From assembly GCF_019236475.1 (NCBI RefSeq), contig NZ_JAFAIX010000013.1, forward strand, positions 558,001 to 622,000: a stretch of 64,000 nucleotides of DNA, in the 5' to 3' direction. Each line of letters opens with the position of its first letter. Position 1 is the first letter of the stretch. The stretch comes from Chitinophaga sp. (GTDB taxonomy: Bacteria > Bacteroidota > Bacteroidia > Chitinophagales > Chitinophagaceae). Below the pieces are notes generated by a model. That model had not been told where the DNA came from, did no database searches, and saw only the letters and a program-made list of their open reading frames with translations. The translations under genes were made by a program, and so were the position numbers. Of this stretch, positions 17,739 through 25,672 are shown piece after piece.

Positions 17739-19088
17739 ATGGATTTGAATAACATACATAGGGTTTATTTCATTGGCATCGGCGGTATCGGTATGAGTGC
17801 CATTGCACGCTATTTCAATGAAAAAGGCGTAAAAGTGAGCGGATACGATCGTACGTCAACAGTGCTGACCAAGCAACTGGAAGAGGAAGGTATGCAAATC
17901 CATTACACAGACGACATTAATCTCCTGGACAAAGATGCTAACCTCGTCGTATATACGCCAGCCATTCCTGCTAATCATACAGAACTAGGATGGTATCGGG
18001 AACATGGATATGAAGTCGTGAAACGCAGTGATGTATTACAAGAAATCACCCGCACCCTGTTTGCAATTACAGTAGCCGGTACACATGGTAAAACAACTGT
18101 TTCCACCATGATTGCCCATCTGCTCACAGATAGCGGCTATGGCTGCAATGCTTTCCTCGGCGGCATTAGTGTGAATTACAATAAGAATTTCTGGAGCAGC
18201 GATAAACAAGTGGCAGTCATTGAAGCAGATGAATATGATCGCTCTTTCCTGAAATTAAGTCCTGACATTGCCGTTCTGACGTCTATGGACCCAGACCATC
18301 TGGACATTTATGGCACTCCGGAAGCAATGGAAGAAGCTTTTATTCAGTATACACACAATATTAAACCGAATGGCACGCTGATTGCTCGGTTCGGCCTTCA
18401 TCGCGATAGAGAACTGAATGCAACGAAAAAAATGCTGTACAGTTTACAGAACAATGCAGCAAATGCATACGCTACCAACATTCGCATGAAGCACGGTGGA
18501 TATGAATTTGATGTGATGCAGCAAGATTGGATGATTGACAACCTGGAACTGCACATCGGTGGTATGCACAATGTGGAGAATGCAGTGGCAGCCATCACCG
18601 TAGCACATTTGCTGGGTATCAGCGCTGATAAGATCCGCGCAGCGGTGGCCTCTTTCAAAGGCATCAAACGCAGGTTTGAATATATGGTGAAAAATGATCG
18701 TCAGGTATACATCGATGATTATGCACACCATCCAGAGGAACTGAGAGCACTGATCAACAGTGCAAAGGCGCTCTTCCCAGGCAGAAAAACAACAGTGATT
18801 TTCCAGCCGCACCTGTTCAGCCGCACACGCGATCTGGCAGATGGCTTTGCAGAAGTGCTGTCCATCGCCGACGAAGTGATACTGCTACCTATCTATCCGG
18901 CACGCGAACTGCCAATAGAAGGCGTTACCAGCGAAATGATTGCCAACAAAATCACCGCACCGGTACGTGTCATGCAGAAAGAGGAATTGTTGAAATGGCT
19001 GGAGTCAAATCCTTCTCCATTGCTGATCACAGCAGGAGCAGGTGATATCGATCAGTTAAGAGAACCAATTAAAAAAATCGTTCAATAA
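17739..19088 (+). CDS. murC: UDP-N-acetylmuramate:L-alanine ligase
   Basis: First Mur ligase (449 residues), adding L-alanine to UDP-MurNAc with ATP. N-terminal GIGGIGMS at 13-20 binds the UDP part; the ATP loop is G114-THGKTT120; DYAHHPEEL and QPHLFSRTRD further on are MurC motifs. It follows murG after a 127-bp spacer and precedes ftsQ by 4 bp. Confidence 0.96.
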   Translation: MDLNNIHRVYFIGIGGIGMSAIARYFNEKGVKVSGYDRTSTVLTKQLEEEGMQIHYTDDINLLDKDANLVVYTPAIPANHTELGWYREHGYEVVKRSDVLQEITRTLFAITVAGTHGKTTVSTMIAHLLTDSGYGCNAFLGGISVNYNKNFWSSDKQVAVIEADEYDRSFLKLSPDIAVLTSMDPDHLDIYGTPEAMEEAFIQYTHNIKPNGTLIARFGLHRDRELNATKKMLYSLQNNAANAYATNIRMKHGGYEFDVMQQDWMIDNLELHIGGMHNVENAVAAITVAHLLGISADKIRAAVASFKGIKRRFEYMVKNDRQVYIDDYAHHPEELRALINSAKALFPGRKTTVIFQPHLFSRTRDLADGFAEVLSIADEVILLPIYPARELPIEGVTSEMIANKITAPVRVMQKEELLKWLESNPSPLLITAGAGDIDQLREPIKKIVQ

Positions 19089-19092
19089 TAGT

Positions 19093-20190
19093 ATGTCTAA
19101 AACTACCACCATATTGAAAAGACTGGGAATCGTCACCCTTTGGGCGGCGGTACTGACCGGTTTTGTCATTTTGATGGTAGCCGCCAATAATGCCAGAACA
19201 GAAACGGTTTGTAAAAAGGTCAATGTAAAGCTCGAAGGGAAAGATGATAACTTTTTCATCGAAGCAAAAGATATCAAATCATTGATCAACAAAGATAAAT
19301 CTATCAATCCTGTTGGCAAACGGGTGGGCAGTATTGATGTAGCGCAACTGGAAAAAATTATCAGTGCCGATCCTTGGGTAAAAAATGCAGAACTGTATTT
19401 TGATAATAAGCAACAACTGAATATCAAAATTACCCAAAGAGAGCCAGTGGCCAGGGTTTTCACCTTCTCTGGCAACAGTTTTTACCTGGATGAATCAGGA
19501 GAACGTATTCCTGTTTCTACCAAGTATGCCGCCAAAGTACCTGTATTTACAGGGTTTCCAACAGATGCGGAAAAACTGCAACAGCCAGATAGCTTGCTCA
19601 CCGTACAAATTGTGCAAATGGGCAACTACATCGCTACACATCCATTTTGGATGGCGCAAGTAGCCCAACTAATGATTACGCCGGATCGCAAATTCGAGTT
19701 CATCCCGCAATTAGGCGACCAGGTAATCGCATTGGGCGATGGCAATGACATCGATAAAAAATTCACCAAACTACTGGCTTTTTATCAGGAAGGCCTGAAT
19801 AAAGTAGGCTGGAATAATTATTCACGCATCAACGTAGCATTTGAAGATCAGGTAGTATGTACCAGGAAAGACGGAGTGCCACCTTTGCAACCCGTTATTG
19901 CAACCGATAGCGTTAAAGTAAACGGCGCAGACGAAGCACCCGCATACGACGACCCTGATTCCTCTTCAAATGATACGAAAAAAACGGAAACGGTGGTAGC
20001 TGCAAAACCAGCTTCCAAACCCGCTCCGGAAGCCAAAGCAAAGGCAGCAAAGCATAAGGAGCCTGAGAAAAGAGACAAAGTGAAAGCGCACGAAAAGGCC
20101 CGGGCAGAAAAGCCTAAGCCACAACCTAAAGCAGTGTATAAGCCAGGGAATAAATCTGTTAACACATCAAAAAAACAAAACACGCCATGA
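19093..20190 (+). CDS. ftsQ: cell division protein FtsQ
   Basis: Bitopic membrane protein (365 residues): one transmembrane segment at about 10-31, then a POTRA/FtsQ periplasmic domain (NAELYFDNKQQLNIKITQRE is the typical strand-turn-strand) extending to about residue 280. It scaffolds FtsL and the septal synthase. Oddity: the last 70 residues or so are low-complexity, rich in Lys, Ala and Pro, and would lie in the periplasm. The stop overlaps the ftsA start (ATGA). Confidence 0.88.
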   Translation: MSKTTTILKRLGIVTLWAAVLTGFVILMVAANNARTETVCKKVNVKLEGKDDNFFIEAKDIKSLINKDKSINPVGKRVGSIDVAQLEKIISADPWVKNAELYFDNKQQLNIKITQREPVARVFTFSGNSFYLDESGERIPVSTKYAAKVPVFTGFPTDAEKLQQPDSLLTVQIVQMGNYIATHPFWMAQVAQLMITPDRKFEFIPQLGDQVIALGDGNDIDKKFTKLLAFYQEGLNKVGWNNYSRINVAFEDQVVCTRKDGVPPLQPVIATDSVKVNGADEAPAYDDPDSSSNDTKKTETVVAAKPASKPAPEAKAKAAKHKEPEKRDKVKAHEKARAEKPKPQPKAVYKPGNKSVNTSKKQNTP

Positions 20191-21590
20191 ATCAGGAAGC
20201 TCCTATCATTGTAGGCCTCGACATAGGTACTACGAAGATTGCTGCCATAGCAGGACGGAAGAATGAATTCGGGAAACTGGAAATCCTGGGATTCGGTAAA
20301 GCCACATCGTTTGGCGTTCAGCACGGTATGGTGCTGAATATAGACCAAACTATAAAGGCAATCAGGCAAGCCCTGGAAAATTGTTATGCATCCAACCCCA
20401 ACCTGGAAATCAATGAAGTATATGTTGGCATAGCAGGACATCACATCAAGAGTTTGCAAACCCGTGGCGATATCGTCCGCGCCGATACCGATGCGGAAAT
20501 ATCCCAGAAAGATATAGATCAACTGATCAATGATCAGTACAAAACCGTCATCCCTGCAAGTGATCAAATCATCGATGTGATCCCGCAGCAATATATAGTG
20601 GATAGTCTGCAGAATATCACCTACCCCATTGGTATGTCGGGGGTGAAGGTGGGTGCAAACTTCCATATCATCACTGGCGATAAAAACGCTATCCGCAACA
20701 TTAACCGTAGTGTGGAAAAATCGGGACTCAAAATAAGAGACCTGGTATTACAACCACTGGCTTCCGCCGCTGCTGTAATGTGCGATATGGACTTTGAAGC
20801 AGGTGTAGCCATCGTAGATATCGGTGGTGGTACAACCGATCTAGCTGTTTTCTATGAAGGTATCCTGAAACACACTGCAGTGATCCCTTACGGTGGTGAG
20901 AATATCACCAACGACATTAAAAACGGCCTGGGTGTACTGAAAACACAAGCAGAACAGATGAAGGTGCAATTCGGCTACGCCCTGGCAGACGAAGCGAAAA
21001 GCAATGCATATATCACTATCCCGGGACTGCGTGGCCAGAGCCCGAAAGAAATTTCCGTGAAAAACCTGGCACATATCATCCAGGCGCGCATGAGTGAAAT
21101 TCTGGATTTTGTGGTATACCATCTGAAACAAATCGGCATGGATAACAAAATGCTGAATGGTGGTATAATCCTTACTGGTGGAGGTTCTCAACTGAAACAT
21201 TTAATTCAGTTAACAGAATACACTACAGGTGTAAGTGCACGTATCGGTTTCCCTAACGAACATCTGGCCAGCGGTCATATCGACGAACTGACCAAACCAA
21301 TGTATGCTACTTGCGTTGGTTTAATTCTCAAAGGTTATAACGATTATGAAAATGATCGTAAAGCCATGGAAGAGAATTACGTAAAAATTAATACCAGCTA
21401 TCTCGCAAAAGAACAAGCTGCACAAACAATGGCCGAACAGGAAACTTGGACAGAAGAAAATACACCAACGTCCCAGGAAATCCAGGATAGAAAGGCAAAA
21501 GAAAGAAATGCATCTTTGAAAAATTTCCTCGATAAAATGAAAACAAAGATCATTGATATGTTCACGGAAGAAGAAGACGCTAAACTATAA
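20187..21590 (+). CDS. ftsA: cell division actin homologue FtsA
   Basis: Actin-like ATPase (467 residues) that tethers FtsZ to the inner membrane. Visible: phosphate-1 loop GLDIGTTKIAAIAG at 9-22, phosphate-2 VAIVDIGGGTTDLAVF, adenosine motif GGIILTGGGSQLK, and a C-terminal amphipathic helix (FLDKMKTKIIDMF) that serves as membrane anchor. Start overlaps ftsQ by 4 bp. Confidence 0.96.
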   Translation: MNQEAPIIVGLDIGTTKIAAIAGRKNEFGKLEILGFGKATSFGVQHGMVLNIDQTIKAIRQALENCYASNPNLEINEVYVGIAGHHIKSLQTRGDIVRADTDAEISQKDIDQLINDQYKTVIPASDQIIDVIPQQYIVDSLQNITYPIGMSGVKVGANFHIITGDKNAIRNINRSVEKSGLKIRDLVLQPLASAAAVMCDMDFEAGVAIVDIGGGTTDLAVFYEGILKHTAVIPYGGENITNDIKNGLGVLKTQAEQMKVQFGYALADEAKSNAYITIPGLRGQSPKEISVKNLAHIIQARMSEILDFVVYHLKQIGMDNKMLNGGIILTGGGSQLKHLIQLTEYTTGVSARIGFPNEHLASGHIDELTKPMYATCVGLILKGYNDYENDRKAMEENYVKINTSYLAKEQAAQTMAEQETWTEENTPTSQEIQDRKAKERNASLKNFLDKMKTKIIDMFTEEEDAKL

Positions 21591-21607
21591 CAGAGATGGC
21601 GCAATTG

Positions 21608-21637
21608 TTGCTGTTAGTAGCCTTCCGGGTAACTTTG
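21608..21637 (+). promoter_or_regulatory. ftsZ promoter
   Basis: TTG at 21608-21610, a 19-bp spacer, then TAACTTTG at 21630-21637, an exact match to Bacteroidota TTG-N19-TAnnTTTG. It lies just downstream of ftsA, giving ftsZ its own promoter and a leader of roughly 145 nt. Confidence 0.7.
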
Positions 21638-21680
21638 CGCTAAAACTAACGGACATAATAAATAAGAATTAAGAACGATC

Positions 21681-21758
21681 GTTAATAATGAAGGGATAAA
21701 TGAACCATAGTAACAACATAGTAAAAGCACACTTAATTCTTAATAGTTCATTATTAAC
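21681..21758 (+). repeat. inverted repeat in the ftsZ leader
   Basis: Perfect 12-bp arms (21681-21692 with 21747-21758) separated by 54 nt, inside the predicted ftsZ leader. An adjoining AAGAATTAAG/CTTAATTCTT pair gives a competing helix. No U-run follows. Confidence 0.45.
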
Positions 21759-21790
21759 TAATCGTACTAACCCATAAATGAGACAGAGTC

Positions 21791-23599
21791 ATGATACATT
21801 TTGATCTTCCTAAAGAAAAATCTTCTATCATCAAAGTCATCGGTATTGGTGGTGGCGGAAGCAATGCGGTGAATCATATGTATAGCCAGCGCATTGAAGG
21901 CGTGAATTTTATTATCTGCAATACCGATGCTCAGGCTATTGCAAACAGTCCTGTCCCCAACAAAATCCAGCTGGGCCCCCATCTCACGCAAGGATTAGGT
22001 GCCGGCGCTAACCCCGAAATCGGCAAACAGGCTACAGAAGAGTCCTTTGAAGAAATCAAAAAAATACTAGAGGTGAATACCAAAATGGCATTCATTACTG
22101 CTGGTATGGGCGGTGGTACCGGAACTGGTGGCGCCCCTATTATCGCACGTATATGTAAAGAGCTGGGTATCCTCACCGTTGGTATTGTTACCACCCCATT
22201 TTCTTATGAAGGAAAAAAACGAATGGGTCAGGCAGATGAAGGTATTTCCCGTCTGAAAGAATACGTAGATACCCTCCTGATCATTTCTAATGATAAACTC
22301 CGCCAAAAATTCGGCGACCTGAAATTCAAGGCCGCTTTCGAAAAAGCGGATAACGTACTCGCTACGGCTGCCAAATGTATCACCGATGTAATCAACTCCA
22401 CCGGTCAAATCAACGTGGACTTTGCCGATGTGTGTACCGTTATGCGCAATGGTGGCGTTGCTATCCTCGGTTCCGCGCTCGCTGAAGGTGAAAACCGTGC
22501 ACAACGCGCTATCGAAGATGCACTTACTTCACCACTCCTGAACGACAACGATATCCGTGGTGCAAAATGGATCCTTATCAATATCTCTTCTTCTGAAGGT
22601 GAATTCGAACACACCCTCGATGAAATGGATATCATCCAGGCTTACGTACAAAGCCAGGCCGGTGAGGATTGCGATGTAATCCTCGGTGTGGGCTACGATC
22701 AATCCCTCGACAGAAATCTGGGTGTTACCATCATCGCTACCGGTTTCGAACAGAAACCTATTCAGCAGATGAAAACCACTCCCAGTAACCCTGAACGAGT
22801 AGAACCAAAAATCGTAATGCAATTGGGTAAAGATGGCGATGAGAAAAAAATGAATATGGGCCAAAGCCAGGGAGTACTCTTCCAGGAACCACAGGACCTG
22901 ATGGCACCACGATTAATGGACCATCCTGAACCTGCTATGCCTTATTCACAGCCTCCTCCACCTCCTGCCGGACAACAAGCGCCTATCGCGCCTTCCCGTC
23001 AGAACTACGTGCTGAATATTCAACAAACACCTGTACAACCAGTGCAGGAGCCTATTCAACAAATAGTACAACAGGTGCAGCCTATTCAGCCTGTACAACA
23101 AGTGCAACAGGTACAGCCAGTGCAACCCATGCAGCCATCTGCAGTTAACAATACACAGAATAACATCAACGTTATTCAGCCACAAGCTGGTAACGCTGGC
23201 GGATATACGAACAGACCAGCACACATTTACGTGGAGCCAGGTACTACTCCTTCCCAGGAAATGAAGATGGTATACAAGGAAGAGGATCACAACCACACTC
23301 CTATGCCACCGGAAGTTCCTATGCATAATGCATATGAAGACCTGGAAGAACAAAAACGTAAACAGGCAGAACGCGTAGCAAAATTGCGCAGCATAAGTTT
23401 CAATGTGAAAAACATGGACAACAATGCTGAAATCGAAAACGTGCCTGCTTATCTGCGTCGGAATGTAGCGTTGGATAATGGCGCAGGATCTGCTGAACAG
23501 TTCTATTCCAATTACACTGTAAGCGGCGAGCCTGGCCAAAATAATCCATCAGAAATCAATACTATAAATACCTTTTTAGATGGGAAAAAACCCGATTGA
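21791..23599 (+). CDS. ftsZ: cell division GTPase FtsZ
   Basis: Tubulin homologue that forms the division ring. GTPase domain about 12-320 with GIGGGGSNAVNHM, the tubulin signature G107-GGTGTG113 and the synergy loop NVDFADVCTVMRNGG. At 602 residues it is about 200 longer than E. coli FtsZ because of a long linker (about 320-550) with a Gln/Pro/Val-rich repeat tract (about 385-460). The FtsA-binding-like peptide VPAYLRR is at 551-557, followed by an extra 45-residue tail instead of ending the protein. It has its own promoter and a strong terminator. Confidence 0.97.
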   Translation: MIHFDLPKEKSSIIKVIGIGGGGSNAVNHMYSQRIEGVNFIICNTDAQAIANSPVPNKIQLGPHLTQGLGAGANPEIGKQATEESFEEIKKILEVNTKMAFITAGMGGGTGTGGAPIIARICKELGILTVGIVTTPFSYEGKKRMGQADEGISRLKEYVDTLLIISNDKLRQKFGDLKFKAAFEKADNVLATAAKCITDVINSTGQINVDFADVCTVMRNGGVAILGSALAEGENRAQRAIEDALTSPLLNDNDIRGAKWILINISSSEGEFEHTLDEMDIIQAYVQSQAGEDCDVILGVGYDQSLDRNLGVTIIATGFEQKPIQQMKTTPSNPERVEPKIVMQLGKDGDEKKMNMGQSQGVLFQEPQDLMAPRLMDHPEPAMPYSQPPPPPAGQQAPIAPSRQNYVLNIQQTPVQPVQEPIQQIVQQVQPIQPVQQVQQVQPVQPMQPSAVNNTQNNINVIQPQAGNAGGYTNRPAHIYVEPGTTPSQEMKMVYKEEDHNHTPMPPEVPMHNAYEDLEEQKRKQAERVAKLRSISFNVKNMDNNAEIENVPAYLRRNVALDNGAGSAEQFYSNYTVSGEPGQNNPSEINTINTFLDGKKPD

Positions 23600-23655
23600 T
23601 GACGTTAAATGCATCTTTTTCGGTAATAATTTGATTGTTTTTTAGTTGTGTTAAG

Positions 23656-23685
23656 AAAATCCTCCGGTTCTCCGGAGGATTTTTT
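23656..23685 (+). terminator. ftsZ terminator
   Basis: Perfect 12-bp stem (23656-23667 with 23672-23683), 4-nt loop, followed by Ts. It ends the dcw cluster. Confidence 0.9.
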
Positions 23686-23693
23686 ATTAGCAT

Positions 23694-23750
23694 AAAAGAT
23701 CAAAAGCTGTAATTGACCTCTGTGACGTCAATTACAGCTTTTGATCTTTT
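23694..23750. terminator. bidirectional terminator with a perfect 24-bp stem
   Basis: Arms 23694-23717 and 23727-23750 are perfectly complementary over 24 bp with a 9-nt loop. A-rich left and T-rich right ends suit termination in both directions between the convergent ftsZ and DUF4091 genes. Confidence 0.75.
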
Positions 23751-23752
23751 TC

Positions 23753-23776
23753 GTCGTCCCTGCCGGCAGGGACGAC
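23753..23776. repeat. perfect 24-bp GC-rich palindrome
   Basis: Two 12-nt arms meet with no loop at TGCC|GGCA (centre 23764/23765). It has no adjacent U-run and is not needed for termination, so it may be a REP-like element. Confidence 0.55.
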
Positions 23777-23798
23777 AAGAAGGAGAGTTTTGCCTTGC

Positions 23799-25544
23799 TT
23801 ATAATTTACTCAATTGCGCTTTCGCGGCATTGATAACAGTAGCCGCAGGTGTATTTTTCAACGTACTAATCTCTATCGTCTTCAAGATTTCATCCAGTTG
23901 TTTCACCTTAGCAGTTTGTTTGTTTTTCTCAAATTCTGCCCTTAAAGCCCTTATTTTCTCGAAATCCTGTATACCTTCTACCAATCTTTCAAAACGAATG
24001 GAAGATCTCGGTCCCGGATATACGAAATAAGTATCACCGGCAGCCCAAGCTCTGAATCGGCTGTCTGTCAGCGGATCCTTTACCCAACAATTAAATGCCC
24101 AACGCAAATAGCCATTATAACCTTTTGCTGCAGCATACCAACCCATAAAAGTGGCTTCTGCTGGGGGCGAGAAGGTGAATGTATTCGGATACCCTTCTGT
24201 ACAGCAGGTGTAGAAGGTTGTTGGCCATCCTTTTTTATGTCTTGCGGACATTTCTTCTTTCGTGAAATTCTCTCCGGAAGCAATACAATAATCATAGATT
24301 TCATTCACCAATGGTGCGTGATGACTACCTGCCAGCGAGAGTTTCAGGTCTTTATCTGCCTTACGGATAATCGCCAACGCTTCTTGCATATCCTTCATAG
24401 GACGTTCGTCCATGGCAATGGTAGTGATATCAAACCAACCTTTTTGTTTCAGATGTTTTACAAAACTGTTCAGCATCGGCTGCCAATGTGCAGCATATTC
24501 CGGTGTACCAGGTTTGGCAACAATAAAAGTATCCTTCGCGGATGCTTCATCGTAGTAATAGAATTTCAGGTTCCAAGGAATCATGCTATAGCAGTTGATT
24601 TCCTTTTTAATACCTAATCCCATCATGAAGTTTACCCACTTATCGAATATAGAATAGTCATAAGACCAACTACCATCCTTCTTCTTGGTCCATTTAATCA
24701 TGCCGCTGTAAACGTCTTGCGTTTGACTGTTCCATGGATCATAAATCAGTGTGGCAGTGATACATTTCTGTCCGGCTGCCGCCAGCATTTGCATATAAGG
24801 CTTCATGGCCTTGAAATGCTCTTCACTCCAAGGTTTTACGTTATACATCCTGGCAACTGCATCTGGGCCTTGCCAGAGATCCAGATGAAAAGCCCATTTA
24901 TCGGGGGTTGGCAGGGTACGTGATTGTACTTCCAACTCAAATTTTTTCACAGTTTCGGCGCCATCTGCAGTGATATGAATAGTTCCGGTGTAAATGCCTG
25001 CAGGCGCATCTTGAGGCACCTCTATACTGATCCATACAGGTTGTGTATTATGGGCTACTACAGCGTTGGAACTGCGCAAATCAATACCATCAGCCACCAA
25101 AGAAGAATCGAAGTCCTGTGGCTTCCTGTAACCACATCCACCACCATTCTTATTCAGCTCATCTGTCATGATATAACGAACGAAGCCAGTTTTTATAGCG
25201 CTAGCAGGGAAGGAATAATTTTTCCCTTGCAGGGAAACAGTACGAATAGAAAGATTTTGTACAGGTTTAGATGTCCAGAAAAGTAGTTGTAGGGAGACAC
25301 GTTCCCCTCTCCAGGCATTGCCTTTCCAGGTTTGCGAAATTTGGGAGGCATCCGGCGAATTTCGTTTTTCATAACGGGTGTCTATATTACCGAATGCAAT
25401 ACCATCCGGACTACTTTGCCAGGATGCAGTATTAACTGGGCGAGGATCAGGAAGTTCGGTGTAGTCGCGCGTAAATGGCGACTGCGCCCATACGTTTTGT
25501 TGCAATGCCAGCAGTACCAGCATGCCAAAAAATTTGTTCACCAT
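23799..25544 (-). CDS. DUF4091 glycoside-hydrolase-like secreted protein
   Basis: About 581 residues from the ATG at 25544, chosen because a clean signal peptide follows (MVNKFFGMLVLLALQQNVWA); the frame is open further upstream but that part crosses a palindrome. The N-terminal half is a beta-sandwich region (about 80-205), the middle a TIM-barrel-like domain with TIAMDERP holding a plausible acidic catalytic pair, and the C-terminal DUF4091 part has GYNGYLRWAFNCW and SSIRFERLVEGIQDFEKIRAL. Such proteins are thought to act on glycans; the substrate is unknown. Confidence 0.75.
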   Translation of the reverse strand: MVNKFFGMLVLLALQQNVWAQSPFTRDYTELPDPRPVNTASWQSSPDGIAFGNIDTRYEKRNSPDASQISQTWKGNAWRGERVSLQLLFWTSKPVQNLSIRTVSLQGKNYSFPASAIKTGFVRYIMTDELNKNGGGCGYRKPQDFDSSLVADGIDLRSSNAVVAHNTQPVWISIEVPQDAPAGIYTGTIHITADGAETVKKFELEVQSRTLPTPDKWAFHLDLWQGPDAVARMYNVKPWSEEHFKAMKPYMQMLAAAGQKCITATLIYDPWNSQTQDVYSGMIKWTKKKDGSWSYDYSIFDKWVNFMMGLGIKKEINCYSMIPWNLKFYYYDEASAKDTFIVAKPGTPEYAAHWQPMLNSFVKHLKQKGWFDITTIAMDERPMKDMQEALAIIRKADKDLKLSLAGSHHAPLVNEIYDYCIASGENFTKEEMSARHKKGWPTTFYTCCTEGYPNTFTFSPPAEATFMGWYAAAKGYNGYLRWAFNCWVKDPLTDSRFRAWAAGDTYFVYPGPRSSIRFERLVEGIQDFEKIRALRAEFEKNKQTAKVKQLDEILKTIEISTLKNTPAATVINAAKAQLSKL

Positions 25545-25598
25545 AATAAGAGATTTCCATTGTGTCTTCGGGAAATGACCACCATTTACCAAAAGAAG

Positions 25599-25647
25599 AT
25601 TGCCCAATATCTTAAAAAAAACCGGTTTTTCTAAGATATTGGGCAAT
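25599..25647 (-). repeat. 49-bp near-perfect palindrome between kup and the DUF4091 gene
   Basis: Outer 16-bp perfect arms (25599-25614 with 25632-25647) continue into an inner 14-bp palindrome (AAAAACCGGTTTTT at 25617-25630) with only a small bulge. It lies 25 bp past the kup stop and 54 bp before the DUF4091 start. Shorter 10-bp arms (25551-25560 with 25664-25673) enclose it. It could terminate kup, but the U-run is poor. Confidence 0.6.
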
Positions 25648-25672
25648 TTGGAGATCTCCGTTCATGGAAATC

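Noticed and set aside
23029-23140. Degenerate tandem repeats inside ftsZ
   Set aside because: In frame and coding for the Gln/Pro/Val-rich linker; not a separate DNA element.
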